Shown: positions 5,085 through 6,388 of the stretch, one piece after another
Layout of the letters: every line of letters starts with the position of its first letter
Numbering within the stretch: position 1 is the first letter of the stretch
Assembly: GCA_037380725.1 (NCBI GenBank)
Contig: JARRRL010000246.1
Span: 1-6,388, forward strand
Source: JARRRL01 sp037380725
GTDB lineage: Bacteria > Pseudomonadota > Gammaproteobacteria > Pseudomonadales > JANQJO01
Direction: 5' to 3'
Length of the DNA: 6,388 bases
The notes under the pieces: generated by a model
Told to the model about the DNA's origin: nothing
Database searches by the model: none
Seen by the model: only the letters and a program-made list of their open reading frames with translations
Position numbers and translations under genes: made by a program

Positions 5085-6388
5085 AACGATCACAAAACTA
5101 AAAAACATAAATGCCCAGCTGTACACATTACACCTTGCCTGGTCCCAATCCCAGAATTTTGAATCACGTCTCGACGAATTACAGAATATAAGAAATGAAA
5201 TCAACGCCGCCATCGATAGCATGGACCCAAGCTGTCCATTCCACGCCTCCGCAATATCCTATGAAATTGGGGACATACTTGAACAAGTTGATTTAGCGCT
5301 GAAATCCATCTTTGCCAGTCAAGACTACGACTCGGATTTACGCACGAGACACTTCAGCGATTTATTAATACAATTTTACAACTTATCCGAACCCTTACTG
5401 AACAAATCTTATTTCAACACTGAACCCGATAATAAATATACCCAAAATTTAGATAAGTTTAAAAAAACTTTCAAATTAATCGTACAAGACCAAACAAAAA
5501 CGCTCACCCCCACGGCCAGGTTCAATGTCTGCAACGCGATTATTGATAACGCCATCCCTGTCCCAGATGCGCCAAAATCGATCGGTGACGTGCACACACT
5601 CCTACACCAAAACGCTCGAATGGCTTTAGGTAAACTCATCTCGGACATGAACGGTCTCCGATGCCTCCCCAAAATAGCACAAAGCATACATAACGCGCTG
5701 AATCAAACACTGCCAGACAGAATTAATAAAATTCCAGAGTTTACAAAACATCTCTCGCAGCTTCCACTCACATCCATAACAGTACATAATGGATCCTACT
5801 GGCAATATACCATACCCTTACGGAGTCACGGCTTTCGCATCGGCCTGGCTCTGGATGAACATGAAAAAGAACTGACCGTATTCATCGCTATGGACGGTGC
5901 GAATGAAAACCATCGATACGACATTGCAGCTCAACAAATTGAAACCGCAAGAATAGAAAACTCACCCCTGAGCGTCAATCATTTCAAAAAAGGTAAAGCA
6001 GCCTGGCCAAACATCACCACAGCCGTAGAGACCGCTATTTCATGGCGAGAACCCGTCGACGCCAATCACCCCGAACACTGCGCCAACAGAATAACAGACA
6101 TTATTCATCATACTGTGGATACAAGTTATGAGTTTTCAGTAGGCACTTTTTCTCCGTACTATGACAACATCGAACAAACAAATTCCGAACGAACGATTAG
6201 CCTATTTTCAGCCACCCCGCAGCTCCAAAATTTACTTGAATCGAGCAATGAGAAATCAAAAATTAAAAAACTGTCTCAATTCTTATACCCTCTTCTCGAC
6301 GCTAATAAACTTAAAAAAATCACAGAAAGTCGCAGAAAAAAATCACGTGAATGCTCTCAAATTTTACATCTACCCGAAGCCAAAAAAA
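5020..6388 (+). CDS. C-terminal fragment of the broken dikinase-like gene, unknown domain (3' end outside window)
   Basis: The frame is open from just after a TAG at 5017-5019 to the right edge, 456 codons without a stop. It is the same frame as the fragment starting at 2710. It reads as real protein: QYVSHLNSNKTKINYETITK, a helical stretch with LDELQNIRNEINAAIDSM, then a more beta-like part with YWQYTIPLRSHGFRIGLALD and LTVFIAMDGANE, and a Lys-rich end. No start codon has a Shine-Dalgarno; TTG 5032 and ATG 5221 are the first options. It most likely continued the middle fragment before a frameshift between about 5020 and 5082. I recognise no domain. The PEP/pyruvate TIM barrel of PEP synthase and PPDK is not visible here. 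An independent hypothetical gene is the alternative. Confidence 0.7.

Larger units (their letters stand above)
2710..6388 (+). pseudogene. Parent gene of the three fragments: divergent PEP synthase-like phosphotransferase, probably frameshifted
   Basis: The three consecutive fragments carry complementary pieces in the order of one protein: unknown N-terminal region, first half of ATP-grasp, end of ATP-grasp, phosphohistidine swivel domain, then an unrecognised C-terminal region. Outer fragments are in one frame and the middle one is shifted -1, so two disruptions restore the original frame. The first break (3702-3753) also seems to have lost about 75-90 codons of the ATP-grasp core; the second (5020-5082) looks like a one-base gain or two-base loss. 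Long stop-free stretches on both sides suggest the damage is recent, or that it includes assembly errors. The order ATP domain, histidine domain, no visible barrel differs from PEP synthase; rifampin phosphotransferase also lacks the barrel but has its substrate domain between the other two. The substrate cannot be predicted. Confidence 0.6.

Overview
The window looks like chromosomal DNA of a Gram-negative gammaproteobacterium, probably marine or host-associated. This rests on an AsmA-family envelope protein, a classical HAMP-containing chemoreceptor, roughly balanced base composition and Shine-Dalgarno-type starts. I cannot name a genus. All real genes lie on the + strand.

Layout: (1) 3-869 is the 3' end of an asmA-like gene, cut by the left edge. 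(2) 870-1227 is a 358-bp intergenic region with a 16-bp direct repeat and one very short ORF behind a strong Shine-Dalgarno. (3) 1228-2430 is a complete methyl-accepting chemotaxis protein with two abutting membrane helices and no periplasmic sensor domain. (4) 2431-2709 is a second intergenic region with a G/C hairpin, a 12-bp palindrome and a 7-bp dyad just before the next gene. (5) 2710 to the right edge holds what reads best as one very long gene for a PEP-synthase/PPDK-like phosphotransferase. It is now broken into three reading frames: 2710-3756, about 3702-5084, and about 5020 to beyond 6388.

Fragment 1 holds the N-terminal half of a dikinase ATP-grasp domain (GGKYKGL and RSSSTQED...AGCYK). 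Fragment 2 opens with the last piece of that ATP-grasp domain (VDMEFVAQGHSHYLVQQRS), followed by a phosphohistidine swivel domain with its histidine apparently kept (NAHAALMFRQQGI). Fragment 3 runs stop-free for about 1.37 kb to the window edge and matches no domain I recognise. The outer fragments share one frame and the middle one is shifted. At the first break about 75-90 codons of the ATP-grasp domain also seem to be missing. The parent protein would have exceeded 1,200 residues and has an unrecognised region where PEP synthase carries its PEP/pyruvate barrel, so it is a divergent dikinase or phosphotransferase, here probably disabled.

The AsmA, chemoreceptor and dikinase genes are well separated and show no sign of being one operon. 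I see no tRNA, rRNA, CRISPR, insertion sequence or integrase.
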